Shown: piece after piece, positions 17,909 through 25,783 of the stretch
Position numbering within the stretch: position 1 is the first letter of the stretch
Layout: each line of letters starts with the position of its first letter
DNA from: Acetobacterium sp.
GTDB lineage: Bacteria > Bacillota > Clostridia > Eubacteriales > Eubacteriaceae
Direction: 5' to 3'
DNA length: 41,197 bases
Assembly: GCA_028692885.1 (NCBI GenBank)
Contig: JAQUWM010000017.1
Location: forward strand, 1-41,197
Notes under the pieces: generated by a model
Told to the model about the DNA's origin: nothing
The model's database searches: none
What the model saw: only the letters and a program-made list of their open reading frames with translations
Program-made: the position numbers and the translations under genes

Positions 17909-18706
17909 ATGTCAACAATTACCGACTCCATGAATACAATCAACTCCCTGGAAGAAATGGCTGAGGGCAATACCATCATCCATCGCCTCCATCCGATGGT
18001 CAAACTGATGACCACGATGCTCTATCTGGTGCTGGTCATTTCGTTTAACCCTTATAATATTACCGGACTAATGGTCTTTGCTTTTTATCCGGTGATTTTA
18101 ATGGCGCTCGCTGAAATTCCCTATAAACCTTTGTTGAAGCGGCTTTTAGTGGCCTTGCCTTTTTCTTTTTTTGCTGGCTTATCGAATATCATTTTTAATC
18201 AGCAACTGGCCCTGATGATCGGGCCGGTGCCGATTAGTTATGGTTTGATCTCCTTTACATCAATTATGGTTAAAACTATTTTTACGGTCATGGCGGTGCT
18301 GATTTTGATTGCTACCACCTCACTGCCAAAGATTTCCTATCAGCTATTATCGATCAAAGTGCCTAAAATTATTGTCGAGCAAATTATGCTGACCTACCGC
18401 TACATTTCAGTGCTGCTGGAACAAGTCGCCAATATGTATACCGCTTATGTTTTAAGAGCTCCGGCTTCCCGGGGCATTAAAATGAAGGACATGGGTATCT
18501 TTGTCGGACAGTTATTATTAAAGAGTTTTGACCGGGCCGAGAGCATTTATGTGGCTATGAAATGTCGGGGCTACGACGGCAATTATCTGTATGCCAAACC
18601 CAGCCCGATAAAAAAGGGCGATTGGCTGTTCCTGGTGCTCGTATCTGCTATTTTATGTTTGATGCGATTTTTTGATCTGAGCCTGTTCATCGGCAGTTTT
18701 TTATAA
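17909..18706 (+). CDS. cbiQ: ECF transporter transmembrane component CbiQ
   Basis: The coupling membrane protein of the cobalt ECF transporter, 265 residues. It has several hydrophobic helices and two cytoplasmic coupling motifs of the EcfT family: the LRAPASRG segment (from VLRAPASRGIK) and AMKCRGYDG, which dock on the ATPases. The ATG follows a GAAAGG site. It begins 116 bases after cbiM, across the hairpin, and ends 12 bases before cbiO. Confidence 0.93.
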   Translation: MSTITDSMNTINSLEEMAEGNTIIHRLHPMVKLMTTMLYLVLVISFNPYNITGLMVFAFYPVILMALAEIPYKPLLKRLLVALPFSFFAGLSNIIFNQQLALMIGPVPISYGLISFTSIMVKTIFTVMAVLILIATTSLPKISYQLLSIKVPKIIVEQIMLTYRYISVLLEQVANMYTAYVLRAPASRGIKMKDMGIFVGQLLLKSFDRAESIYVAMKCRGYDGNYLYAKPSPIKKGDWLFLVLVSAILCLMRFFDLSLFIGSFL

Positions 18707-18718
18707 TGAGGAGTTCCC

Positions 18719-19450
18719 ATGCTAGAAATAAAAAAGTTAAACTATGCCTATCCCGACGGCCATCAGGCCATCCGGGACATCAATCTGAAAATTAACGAGG
18801 GCGAAAGCATTGCCCTGGTAGGCGCCAACGGCGCGGGAAAATCGAGCTTGTTTAAGCTGATTATCGGTATTGCTGAGATTAAGGATGGATCGATTAAAAT
18901 TGAAGAACTGCCAGTCGGGAAAAAAACGCTGAAAGACATTCGTCGAAAAGTCGGGATGGTTTTTCAGAACCCCGATGATCAGCTGTTTATGACCAAGGTT
19001 TATGACGACATTGCTTTTGGTCCGCGAAATGAACTATTAACCGAGGAAGAAGTGGAAGTGCGGGTAGTCAACGTTCTGGAGCAGTTGGGCATCACCCATC
19101 TCCGCGATCGGATGCCCCATCGCTTATCCGGCGGCGAAAAACGGGTGATTGCGATTGCCTCGGTGCTGGCTATGAATCCTCGGGTTATTTTGTTTGATGA
19201 ACCGACCTCCTTTCTTGATCCTCAGGCTAGACGAAATGTAATCAATACCCTGGACTCCCTGAAGATGACCAAAATTATCGCTACGCATGATCTGGATATG
19301 GCGCTTGATATCTGTGATCGGGTGATTATCTTACACCACGGCAGCGTGTTTGCTGATGGTACCGTCAAAGATATCCTACTCGATGAAAACCTCTTATCCC
19401 AATGTCATCTGGAGCTGCCCTTATGCATGCAAAAACCCCGGATTCGATAG
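18719..19450 (+). CDS. cbiO: Cobalt ECF transporter ATPase CbiO
   Basis: The ATPase of the transporter, 243 residues. The Walker A motif GANGAGKSS is at residues 35-43, the Q loop is VFQNPDDQLF, the ABC signature is LSGGEKR, and Walker B is ILFDEPTSFLDP followed by the switch histidine in ATHDLDMA. Only one ATPase gene is present, as is usual for cbiMNQO, so it should work as a homodimer. GAGGAG lies five bases before the ATG. Confidence 0.95.
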   Translation: MLEIKKLNYAYPDGHQAIRDINLKINEGESIALVGANGAGKSSLFKLIIGIAEIKDGSIKIEELPVGKKTLKDIRRKVGMVFQNPDDQLFMTKVYDDIAFGPRNELLTEEEVEVRVVNVLEQLGITHLRDRMPHRLSGGEKRVIAIASVLAMNPRVILFDEPTSFLDPQARRNVINTLDSLKMTKIIATHDLDMALDICDRVIILHHGSVFADGTVKDILLDENLLSQCHLELPLCMQKPRIR

Positions 19451-19515
19451 ATTTGTCGCAAATGCCGTGCTGACTAATGGTTTAATGTCGGTACGGGTTA
19501 TCTTTTGACCGTCTT

Positions 19516-19541
19516 AAAGCTTGATGCATTCAAGCTTTTTT
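19516..19541 (+). terminator. Terminator of the cobalt transporter operon
   Basis: AAAGCTTGA and TCAAGCTTT form a perfect nine-base stem with a five-base loop, followed by TTT. Confidence 0.85.
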
Positions 19542-19622
19542 AGATTTAAGACTGATGTGCCAAGAAAACAATAAAAAATCTTGAATTTACTTAAAGAATA
19601 GCCCGGGGAATTAGTTTCTTAA

Positions 19623-19651
19623 TTGAAATTTTAAATTTTATAAGATATAAT
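19623..19651 (+). promoter_or_regulatory. Promoter of the xpaC-like gene
   Basis: TTGAAA and TATAAT are separated by 17 bases and lie 27 bases before the start codon. AT-rich sequence surrounds them. Confidence 0.75.
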
Positions 19652-19677
19652 TAATTCAATGTTTGGGAGGTCAAACG

Positions 19678-20952
19678 ATGACAAAAAAAGATTATTCGAA
19701 TATCGGCAATGATATCAAGGATATCGTTCAGGATGCCTTGAATTCGGATGAGTTTAAAGAGCTGAATAAAAACATCTCGGAGACAGTCACCCGGGCGATG
19801 GATGAAGTTAAACGCAGTGGTCAGTATTGGCAGGAGCAGCAGCGTCAGCAGCGGGAAAACAACCAGGAAACCCGAAAACAGGCGGCCAATGCCAGAAAGA
19901 CCCAGGAGAAAATGAACAAGCCACCGGAAATGGTGATCAGAAACAAGGTTCAAAATGGCAACAGTCCCGTCAAAAAACAACCCCATAACCTGATTTCAAA
20001 ATCACCCTATGGTCGGATCTCCGGGATGCTCTTGATGATTTTTGGAAATATCGGCGTTGGTGTGTCATTGTTGTTACTGCTTATTTATTCGGCGATATTT
20101 AGTTTTGCCTTTGACAGTATGCCGCTGATGGGTATCGGTGCTGGGATTCTGCTGCCGATTTTTACGATCAGCGCGCTGATGTCAGCCAAGGGGTCAAACC
20201 TGCGGGGGCGAGTGAAACGGTTTCGTCAGTATGCCAGTCGTTTGAAAGGACGGCAATTCTGTAAAATTTCCGAATTGTCGGAGCCCATTGGCCGTAGTAA
20301 GAAATATGTGGTCAAAGATCTGCGTAAAATGATTAGTTTGGGGATGTTCCCGGAAGGGCGCTTTGATGATCAGGAAGAATATCTGCTGATTAGTAATGAA
20401 GCCTATGAGAACCATTTAAAACTGAAAGAAGGAAAGCTAATCGAGGAAGAAAGAGCCCGATCAGAACAGCAGGCGCTTGATCAGAAAAAGAAACGGGAAG
20501 CGGAAAACCCCGAAATGAAAGCGGTTCATGAGGTGATTGCCGAAGGTCAGGACACGATCCGGCAAATCAATGAAGCCAACGTTGCGATTGAAGGGGAAGT
20601 TATTTCTGAGAAACTGGATCGGTTGGAAAAGGTGATTACCAAGATCTTTGAATTTATTGAAGAAAACCCGTCTGGATTGCCGGAAATTCGCAAATTCATG
20701 GGCTATTATCTGCCCACCACCTTAAAGTTGGTCTCCGTCTATCGGGATTTGGATGCCGAGCCGATTCAAGGTGCCAATATCCTGGCCACCAAAAAAGAAA
20801 TCGAAGATACCATGGACACCATCAGCCATGCCTTTGAGAATCTGCTCGACAGTTTTTATGAAGACACGGCCATGGATGTTTCAACCGATATTTCAGTGCT
20901 TAACACGATGTTGGCTCAGGAAGGATTAACCAAACGAGATTTTAAAAAATAA
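19678..20952 (+). CDS. XpaC-like protein (5-bromo-4-chloroindolyl phosphate hydrolysis family)
   Basis: A 424-residue protein of the XpaC family, named for an indolyl-phosphate phenotype in Bacillus; its true role is unknown. The N-terminal 110 residues are polar and rich in glutamine and lysine, probably coiled. Two hydrophobic segments follow (MLLMIFGNIGVGVSLLLLLIY and PLMGIGAGILLPIFTISALM). The cytoplasmic C-terminal part is helical and carries the conserved stretch about FIEENPSGLPEIRKFMGYYLPTTLKL. GGGAGG precedes the ATG by seven bases; an in-frame TTG 15 bases earlier is less likely. In other Firmicutes this gene is paired with a TelA gene, as here. Confidence 0.85.
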   Translation: MTKKDYSNIGNDIKDIVQDALNSDEFKELNKNISETVTRAMDEVKRSGQYWQEQQRQQRENNQETRKQAANARKTQEKMNKPPEMVIRNKVQNGNSPVKKQPHNLISKSPYGRISGMLLMIFGNIGVGVSLLLLLIYSAIFSFAFDSMPLMGIGAGILLPIFTISALMSAKGSNLRGRVKRFRQYASRLKGRQFCKISELSEPIGRSKKYVVKDLRKMISLGMFPEGRFDDQEEYLLISNEAYENHLKLKEGKLIEEERARSEQQALDQKKKREAENPEMKAVHEVIAEGQDTIRQINEANVAIEGEVISEKLDRLEKVITKIFEFIEENPSGLPEIRKFMGYYLPTTLKLVSVYRDLDAEPIQGANILATKKEIEDTMDTISHAFENLLDSFYEDTAMDVSTDISVLNTMLAQEGLTKRDFKK

Positions 20953-20958
20953 GAGCCG

Positions 20959-21056
20959 CTAAGTTGGATTAAAGAATTTTGCAAATCAAACTGATAATAG
21001 TGCTGTGTGCGGGCGATCATGGCTCGCCCCTAAGTTAAATATTTAATTCAACTTAG
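20959..21056 (+). repeat. MITE-like element, copy A
   Basis: A 98-base stretch bounded by inverted repeats CTAAGTTGGATTAAA (20959-20973) and TTTAATTCAACTTAG (21042-21056), matching at 14 of 15 positions. Inside is a perfect hairpin GGGCGA/TCGCCC. Its left 47 bases (20970-21016) match the other copy, inverted at 34398-34444, at 38 of 47 positions, and both copies carry the same kind of ends. No coding capacity. Confidence 0.65.
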
Positions 21057-21063
21057 GGTTAGA

Positions 21064-21168
21064 GTGTCAAAAGTAATATCGACCGAATTTCTATACACTA
21101 TGTTGAGTGAGAACGTGTTAAGAAATCAATATAGTGTATGTTTGACAGCTTAAATTGAGTTTTGACAC
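21064..21168. repeat. Nested palindrome
   Basis: The outer arms are GTGTCAAAA (21064-21072) and TTTTGACAC (21160-21168). The inner arms ATACACTATGTTGA (21093-21106) and TCAATATAGTGTAT (21126-21139) pair over 14 bases with one G-U pair. The whole could fold into a large cruciform or RNA structure. It adjoins copy A of the MITE-like element and may be part of the same insertion. Confidence 0.6.
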
Positions 21169-21275
21169 CTCAATCATATATTTTATTCAACTTACAATTC
21201 AGTAAAAAAACCATGACGCCGGGCCGTTATGGCCGTTTTGAAATGATTAACTTAAATAAGACGAGGAGACTAGTG

Positions 21276-22427
21276 ATGGAAGATAAGATGAATGATTATT
21301 CTCAAGCAACCCCGACCCTGACCTTTGACCCATTTGAAGAAGCAAAAACAGTGACCGCCAATGTCCATCAGGAACTGAAAGGGGAACCGGAAGTGTTTGA
21401 CGAAAGCCGGCTGACCCCGGAAGAACGAAAAATGGTCGATGATTTTGCCAGTAAAATTGATCTTACCAATTCCAGCCTGGTGATGCAGTTTGGGGTTGGC
21501 GCCCAGAAGAAAATTGCTGATTTTTCCGAAACGGCGCTGAACAATGTCCGCACCAAAGACATGGGTGAAGTGGGCAAAATGCTCGGTGATATGGTGATGG
21601 AACTGCGAAATTTTGATGTCGAAGAAGAAGACAAGGGCTTTCTGGGTTTTTTCAAGAAAAGCGGCAATAAGCTCAGCTCAATGCAGACCCGCTATGCGAC
21701 GGCTGAAAGTAATGTTAACCGGATTACCGAATCTCTGGAAAAACATCAGATGCAGCTATTAAAAGATGTCGCAATGCTGGATAAACTTTATGACGTCAAT
21801 AAAACCTATTTTAAAGAATTGTCGATGTATATTCTAGCTGGTAAAAAGAAGCTTCAGGAAGTTGAGGCCAAAGATTTGCCGGAACTGATCAAGCGCTCGC
21901 AGCTCAGCGGGCTGCCGGAAGATGCTCAGGCGGTCAACGATTTGTCGGCGATGTGCAATCGCTTTGAGAAAAAAATCCATGATCTCGAACTGACCCGGAT
22001 GATCTCGATTCAGATGGCACCGCAGATCCGGCTGGTTCAGCATAACGATACCTTAATGGCCGAAAAAATCCAGTCCTCGATCGTCAACACGATTCCGCTG
22101 TGGAAAAGTCAGATGGTGCTGGCGCTGGGAGTCGTTCATTCCGGACAGGCGGCCAAGGCGCAGCGGGAAGTCACTAATATGACTAACGAATTGTTGCGCA
22201 AAAACGCTGAAACCCTGAAAATGGAATCGATTGCCACCGCTAAAGAATCGGAACGGGGAATTGTCGATATCGAAACCCTGCGGATCTCCAACGAATCCCT
22301 GATTTCCACCTTTGACGAGGTGCTACGAATCCAGACCGAAGGCCGTCAAAAACGAAAAGAAGTTGAAGCTGAGCTTGAAAAACTGGAAAATGATTTAAAA
22401 GTCAAGATGCTGGAAATTAGACGATAA
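21276..22427 (+). CDS. TelA-like toxic anion resistance family protein
   Basis: A 383-residue soluble, mostly helical protein of the TelA/KlaA family (PF05816). Family members are linked to tellurite or other stress resistance, but the mechanism is unknown. Typical segments are DFASKIDLTNSSLVMQFG near the N terminus, GFLGFFKKSGNKL in the middle and the IPLWKSQMVLALG stretch with the following NMTNELLRKNAETLK. The ATG follows GAGGAG; upstream in-frame ATGs lead into AT-rich non-coding sequence. It is functionally paired with the XpaC-like gene in many Firmicutes, but here 323 bases of repeats separate them. Confidence 0.88.
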   Translation: MEDKMNDYSQATPTLTFDPFEEAKTVTANVHQELKGEPEVFDESRLTPEERKMVDDFASKIDLTNSSLVMQFGVGAQKKIADFSETALNNVRTKDMGEVGKMLGDMVMELRNFDVEEEDKGFLGFFKKSGNKLSSMQTRYATAESNVNRITESLEKHQMQLLKDVAMLDKLYDVNKTYFKELSMYILAGKKKLQEVEAKDLPELIKRSQLSGLPEDAQAVNDLSAMCNRFEKKIHDLELTRMISIQMAPQIRLVQHNDTLMAEKIQSSIVNTIPLWKSQMVLALGVVHSGQAAKAQREVTNMTNELLRKNAETLKMESIATAKESERGIVDIETLRISNESLISTFDEVLRIQTEGRQKRKEVEAELEKLENDLKVKMLEIRR

Positions 22428-22594
22428 CCAGCGCTGAATTGGACGGATCAAGATCAACACTTGACGATGATTCTACGCATCAATCATGAAAAAAGTAAAG
22501 ATTAGCCAATCGGGTAAAATTTATCAGATGTTATAGAATTGTAACTAAAAATATGATATTATAGTGACAAATAATATTTGAAAGAGGAATAAAA

Positions 22595-22699
22595 TTGGAC
22601 GACGTACCATTATCTGAGACAAAAACGAAAAAAACAACTCATCTTATCAAGTCAGTCACATCGATGACTGATGGATCTATTTACTGGGAGGAATCTTAG
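22595..22699 (+). CDS. Possible 34-residue leader peptide
   Basis: A short frame starting at TTG, with AGAGGA six bases upstream, that ends three bases before the next gene. Its last codons contain the GGGAGG site of that gene, so translation of the two could be coupled. The frame spans a perfect hairpin (CAGTCA-CATCGA-TGACTG). The peptide is polar and rich in threonine and lysine and matches nothing I know. It may be a leader or merely chance. Confidence 0.35.
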   Translation: MDDVPLSETKTKKTTHLIKSVTSMTDGSIYWEES

Positions 22700-22702
22700 T
22701 CG

Positions 22703-23956
22703 ATGGACAGTAGTATTATAGGTTTTATGGCAGTTCTGGTCGTGATGTTGCTGATGTCAGCTTATTTTTCGGCGACGGAAACGGCATTCACCTCCCTTAA
22801 TCGTATTCGCATTAAAAATCTGGCTAAAGACGGAAATAAGCGAGCGGCCCAGGTATTGGCCCTTTCTGAGCGATACGATGTGTTATTATCGACGATTCTG
22901 ATCGGCAATAATATTGTCAACATTGCTTCGGCTTCGATAGCCACGGTCGTTTTTGTTCAGTACTACGGCAATGCCGGAGTGACGATTTCAACCGCCGTGA
23001 TGACCGTGCTGGTGCTTATTTTTGGCGAAATTTCACCCAAAAGTCTGGCCAAGGATGCCCCGGAAAGCTTTGCTATGTTTGCGGTTCCCTTAATTCGGCT
23101 GCTGATTTTTGTTTTGACACCAGTGAACTTTTTATTTATGTTATGGAAAAAAATGCTATCCAAACTATTTAAGGTCGATGATGAACGCAGTATGACTGAA
23201 GAAGAATTGCTGACCATTGTCGAAGAAGCTGAAAATGATGGCGGCATCGATCTTCAGGATGGCGAACTGATCCGGAGTGCCATTGAGTTTAATGACTTGG
23301 ATGTCGATGATATCCTGACCCATCGGGTCGATGTGGTAGCCATTGACATTGACAATCCTAAAGAGGATATTGCCAAAATATTTTTTGACACCGGTTTTTC
23401 GCGGTTACCGGTTTACCAGGGCACCATTGATCAGATTATCGGTTTTATCAGCTATAAGGATTTTACCCACTATGTGAACAACGGCAACAGCAGTCTGGAG
23501 GAAATCATCAATCCGGTAGTCTTTATTACCCCGAATATGAAGATATCCAAGCTGTTAACCCTGCTGCAGCAGAAAAAATGCCATATTGCCGTGGTTTCCG
23601 ATGAATACGGCGGAACAGCCGGGATTGTCACCCTGGAAGACGTGATTGAAGAACTGGTTGGCGAAATCTGGGACGAGCATGATGAGGTCATTGATGAGTT
23701 TGTCAAGATTTCTGAAAATAAATATAAAATATTAGGGAAAGCTAATCTGGGGAAAATGTTTGATTTGTTCGATATGGATGATGATTTTGATGTGATTACC
23801 GTGGGTGGCTGGATTGTCGAATATTTGGATCGGGTTCCAGATCCAGGGGAAACCTTTGATTTTGAGAATCTGACCTTTACCATCATCGAATCGGACGAAC
23901 GCCATGTGATTGAGATCAATGTTGTTAAAAATGAAATAGTTTACACAGAGAATTAA
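22703..23956 (+). CDS. CNNM/HlyC/CorC family transporter (hemolysin-like, CBS-domain protein)
   Basis: A 417-residue membrane protein. Residues about 1-190 are the DUF21/CNNM membrane domain (MLLMSAYFSATETAFTSLN, then GEISPKSLAKDAPE). Two CBS domains follow (from ILTHRVDVVAIDIDNP to FITPNMKISKLL, then AVVSDEYGGTAGIVTLEDVIEELVGEI). The last part, about residues 335-417, is a CorC_HlyC domain with GWIVEYLDRVPDPGE. Members move or control magnesium and other divalent cations. GGAGG lies ten bases before the ATG, slightly far, and inside the possible upstream leader frame. Confidence 0.92.
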   Translation: MDSSIIGFMAVLVVMLLMSAYFSATETAFTSLNRIRIKNLAKDGNKRAAQVLALSERYDVLLSTILIGNNIVNIASASIATVVFVQYYGNAGVTISTAVMTVLVLIFGEISPKSLAKDAPESFAMFAVPLIRLLIFVLTPVNFLFMLWKKMLSKLFKVDDERSMTEEELLTIVEEAENDGGIDLQDGELIRSAIEFNDLDVDDILTHRVDVVAIDIDNPKEDIAKIFFDTGFSRLPVYQGTIDQIIGFISYKDFTHYVNNGNSSLEEIINPVVFITPNMKISKLLTLLQQKKCHIAVVSDEYGGTAGIVTLEDVIEELVGEIWDEHDEVIDEFVKISENKYKILGKANLGKMFDLFDMDDDFDVITVGGWIVEYLDRVPDPGETFDFENLTFTIIESDERHVIEINVVKNEIVYTEN

Positions 23957-24032
23957 GGTTTTTCTAAGGTTCCTCAAAGATTCGAGGAGTATTATATTAA
24001 TGTAAATTAAATAAACCTTAAGGAGGTAAAGA

Positions 24033-24242
24033 ATGAAATTAAGCGCTAGAAACCAGTTAAAAGGTAAGATTGTTGGTATTGACGAGGGTGCAGTTAATGC
24101 AATCGTAAAGGTTGATATCGGTAATGGAAATATTATCACTTCATCTATTTCAATGGGTTCTGTCAAAGAACTTGGATTAGCTGTTGGTGGCGATGCTACT
24201 GCAGTGATCAAGGCTAGTTCAGTCATGATCATGGTTGGCTAA
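24033..24242 (+). CDS. mop: Molbindin (single Mop/TOBE domain)
   Basis: A 69-residue single Mop domain. It has the family pattern SARNQLKGKIVGIDEGAVNAIVK and then SISMGSVKELGLAVGGDATAVIKASSVMI. Such proteins assemble into hexamers that bind molybdate or tungstate and buffer the oxyanion in the cytoplasm. AAGGAGG lies seven bases ahead. A strong terminator follows 18 bases after the stop. It fits with the molybdenum cofactor genes 18 kb away, though it is not in their operon. Confidence 0.93.
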   Translation: MKLSARNQLKGKIVGIDEGAVNAIVKVDIGNGNIITSSISMGSVKELGLAVGGDATAVIKASSVMIMVG

Positions 24243-24260
24243 AACAAATAAATAATAAAT

Positions 24261-24300
24261 AAAAAGCTCCTGAAGGCAAGTTCCTTCAGGAGCTTTTTTT
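24261..24300. terminator. Bidirectional terminator between mop and the bza operon
   Basis: AAAAAGCTCCTGAAGG and CCTTCAGGAGCTTTTTTT form a perfect stem with a six-base loop and T or A runs on both sides. It ends the converging mop and bzaE transcripts. Confidence 0.93.
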
Positions 24301-25783
24301 AAACCATAATTCCATCGACGGTGTGATGAAAGCTATCCACATAGCTGTTTCGCTGGTCGATACTGAGTTCCCCATTTTTCATTAAGCAAAGAAAATCTTC
24401 AAAGGATTGCACCAGCAATTGATTGAGCAGCCGGTATTTTTCCAGCATTATCGGGTCTTTTTTAAAGCTTAGTTCCCAGGTATCCTTCATATAGGAAAAG
24501 ATATGATTGGTCATATCTCGCATCATCCCGGCCAGCATCGCTACCTGGGGACTCCGATAATCGGTATCCGCCTCGTAGGTCGAGTGGACCGAAATATTTA
24601 GCCGTCCTTGCTCCTGCAGGGCTTTGTAAGAAGAGCTGCCCTGGAGAATAATCATATGATGATAGAGCACATTGACGCTGATCTCGAGTTTATCTAAAAG
24701 GGCGTTCCGTTTTAAAAAGTCGAAGTTGACTTTCAGATCTTCCAGGGTCGAGTCCGGTTCAAACATAATAAAGCCGACGCTGGGTTCGAGGCCATATTGC
24801 CGGAGAATTTGCAGGGCCTTTTCATTATCGGCGACGGTAGTCAGCTTGTTGAGTCGTTTCAGCGCTTCATCCCGACCGCTTTCCAGACCGATTAGGATAT
24901 GCTTAAGACCGGCGCCGGTCAGGGCTTTGATGGTTTCGGCTTCGATATCGTTGGCGCGGGCTTCAATACCAAAATGGAGGTGGCGTTCTTTTAAGAGACG
25001 GGCCAGTTTCAAGACGCGCTCTTTTCCGGCGCGACCCGGGCCGTAGAAGTTGGGATCCGTAAAATAAAAGTAACGGATATCGGTTTCTTGCATCACTGCA
25101 TCGATTTCGGCGATGATATTTTCGGGACTTCGACCCCGCCATAGTCGTTTGCTATCGCCATAATAGGGGTTGATATAGCAGAAGGTACAGCCGCCGTAAC
25201 AGCCCCGGCTGCCGGAAATATTGACCTCGCCAAAAGAATAGGAACTGGGATTGCGCTGCGGAAAGGGCAAGCTATCGACATCGATGATCACCTCGCCGCG
25301 GGTGGCGACAATGCCGTTAGTAGTGCGCACGGCGATTCCCGCCGAGGGAATGGTGGGAAAATTTTCGGCCAGCTTTAAAAAAGTCAGTTCAGCCTCACCT
25401 AATAAGGCGCCGTCAATGGCCGGACAGCGGTTAAGAATTTCTTCATAGGCAAAGGTGGGGTAAAAACCATAAACACAGACATAAGCAATGTCATAGGTTT
25501 GTTTGACGTGTTCAATAAACTGATAAAAGGTTTTATTGTCCTCCCAGTGATACACCAGGTGAATCCCTAAAATCGTCGGCGTTAGCGCCGCAATTTGTTC
25601 TTCAATGTCGGAATAATTAAGCTGCTCCAGATAACCGTCGACAATCGTCACGTCGATGTTGTTGGCAGCCAGCATGCCACCGATATAACCGCTGTTCAGA
25701 CAGGCCGAAAGAGGAGCGTTGGCAATATCGTTACAGCGGTCATTGCTGTAAGAGCGGGGGTGTTCTAAAAGGATGACGTTCAT
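24299..25783 (-). CDS. bzaE: BzaE-type radical SAM/B12-binding protein, 5,6-dimethylbenzimidazole synthesis
   Basis: The final enzyme of anaerobic 5,6-dimethylbenzimidazole synthesis by position in the operon; in the characterised Eubacterium limosum pathway BzaE turns 5-methoxy-6-methylbenzimidazole into the dimethyl product. The 494-residue chain has an N-terminal B12-binding-like Rossmann domain (about 1-140) and a radical SAM domain with C195-x3-C199-x2-C202 (CYGGCTFC). The usual helical C-terminal region follows. I place the start at the ATG with AGGAGG upstream; it overlaps the bzaD stop as ATGA, so coupling is likely. Assignment as BzaE rather than BzaD rests on gene order. Confidence 0.87.
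   Translation of the reverse strand: MNVILLEHPRSYSNDRCNDIANAPLSACLNSGYIGGMLAANNIDVTIVDGYLEQLNYSDIEEQIAALTPTILGIHLVYHWEDNKTFYQFIEHVKQTYDIAYVCVYGFYPTFAYEEILNRCPAIDGALLGEAELTFLKLAENFPTIPSAGIAVRTTNGIVATRGEVIIDVDSLPFPQRNPSSYSFGEVNISGSRGCYGGCTFCYINPYYGDSKRLWRGRSPENIIAEIDAVMQETDIRYFYFTDPNFYGPGRAGKERVLKLARLLKERHLHFGIEARANDIEAETIKALTGAGLKHILIGLESGRDEALKRLNKLTTVADNEKALQILRQYGLEPSVGFIMFEPDSTLEDLKVNFDFLKRNALLDKLEISVNVLYHHMIILQGSSSYKALQEQGRLNISVHSTYEADTDYRSPQVAMLAGMMRDMTNHIFSYMKDTWELSFKKDPIMLEKYRLLNQLLVQSFEDFLCLMKNGELSIDQRNSYVDSFHHTVDGIMV

Larger units (their letters stand above)
20953..21275. other. 323-base gap between xpaC-like and telA, packed with inverted repeats
   Basis: No gene is evident. The gap holds one copy of the MITE-like element, then a nested palindrome (21064-21168), a short hairpin (ATTGAG/CTCAAT) around 21155-21174, and two TTGACA boxes (21142-21147 and 21162-21167) that could form part of a telA promoter, though no convincing -10 box follows. 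Confidence 0.6.

Noticed and set aside
23950-24010. Terminator after the CNNM transporter
   Set aside because: The TCCTC/GAGGA stem has only five pairs and no T run, so I do not call it.
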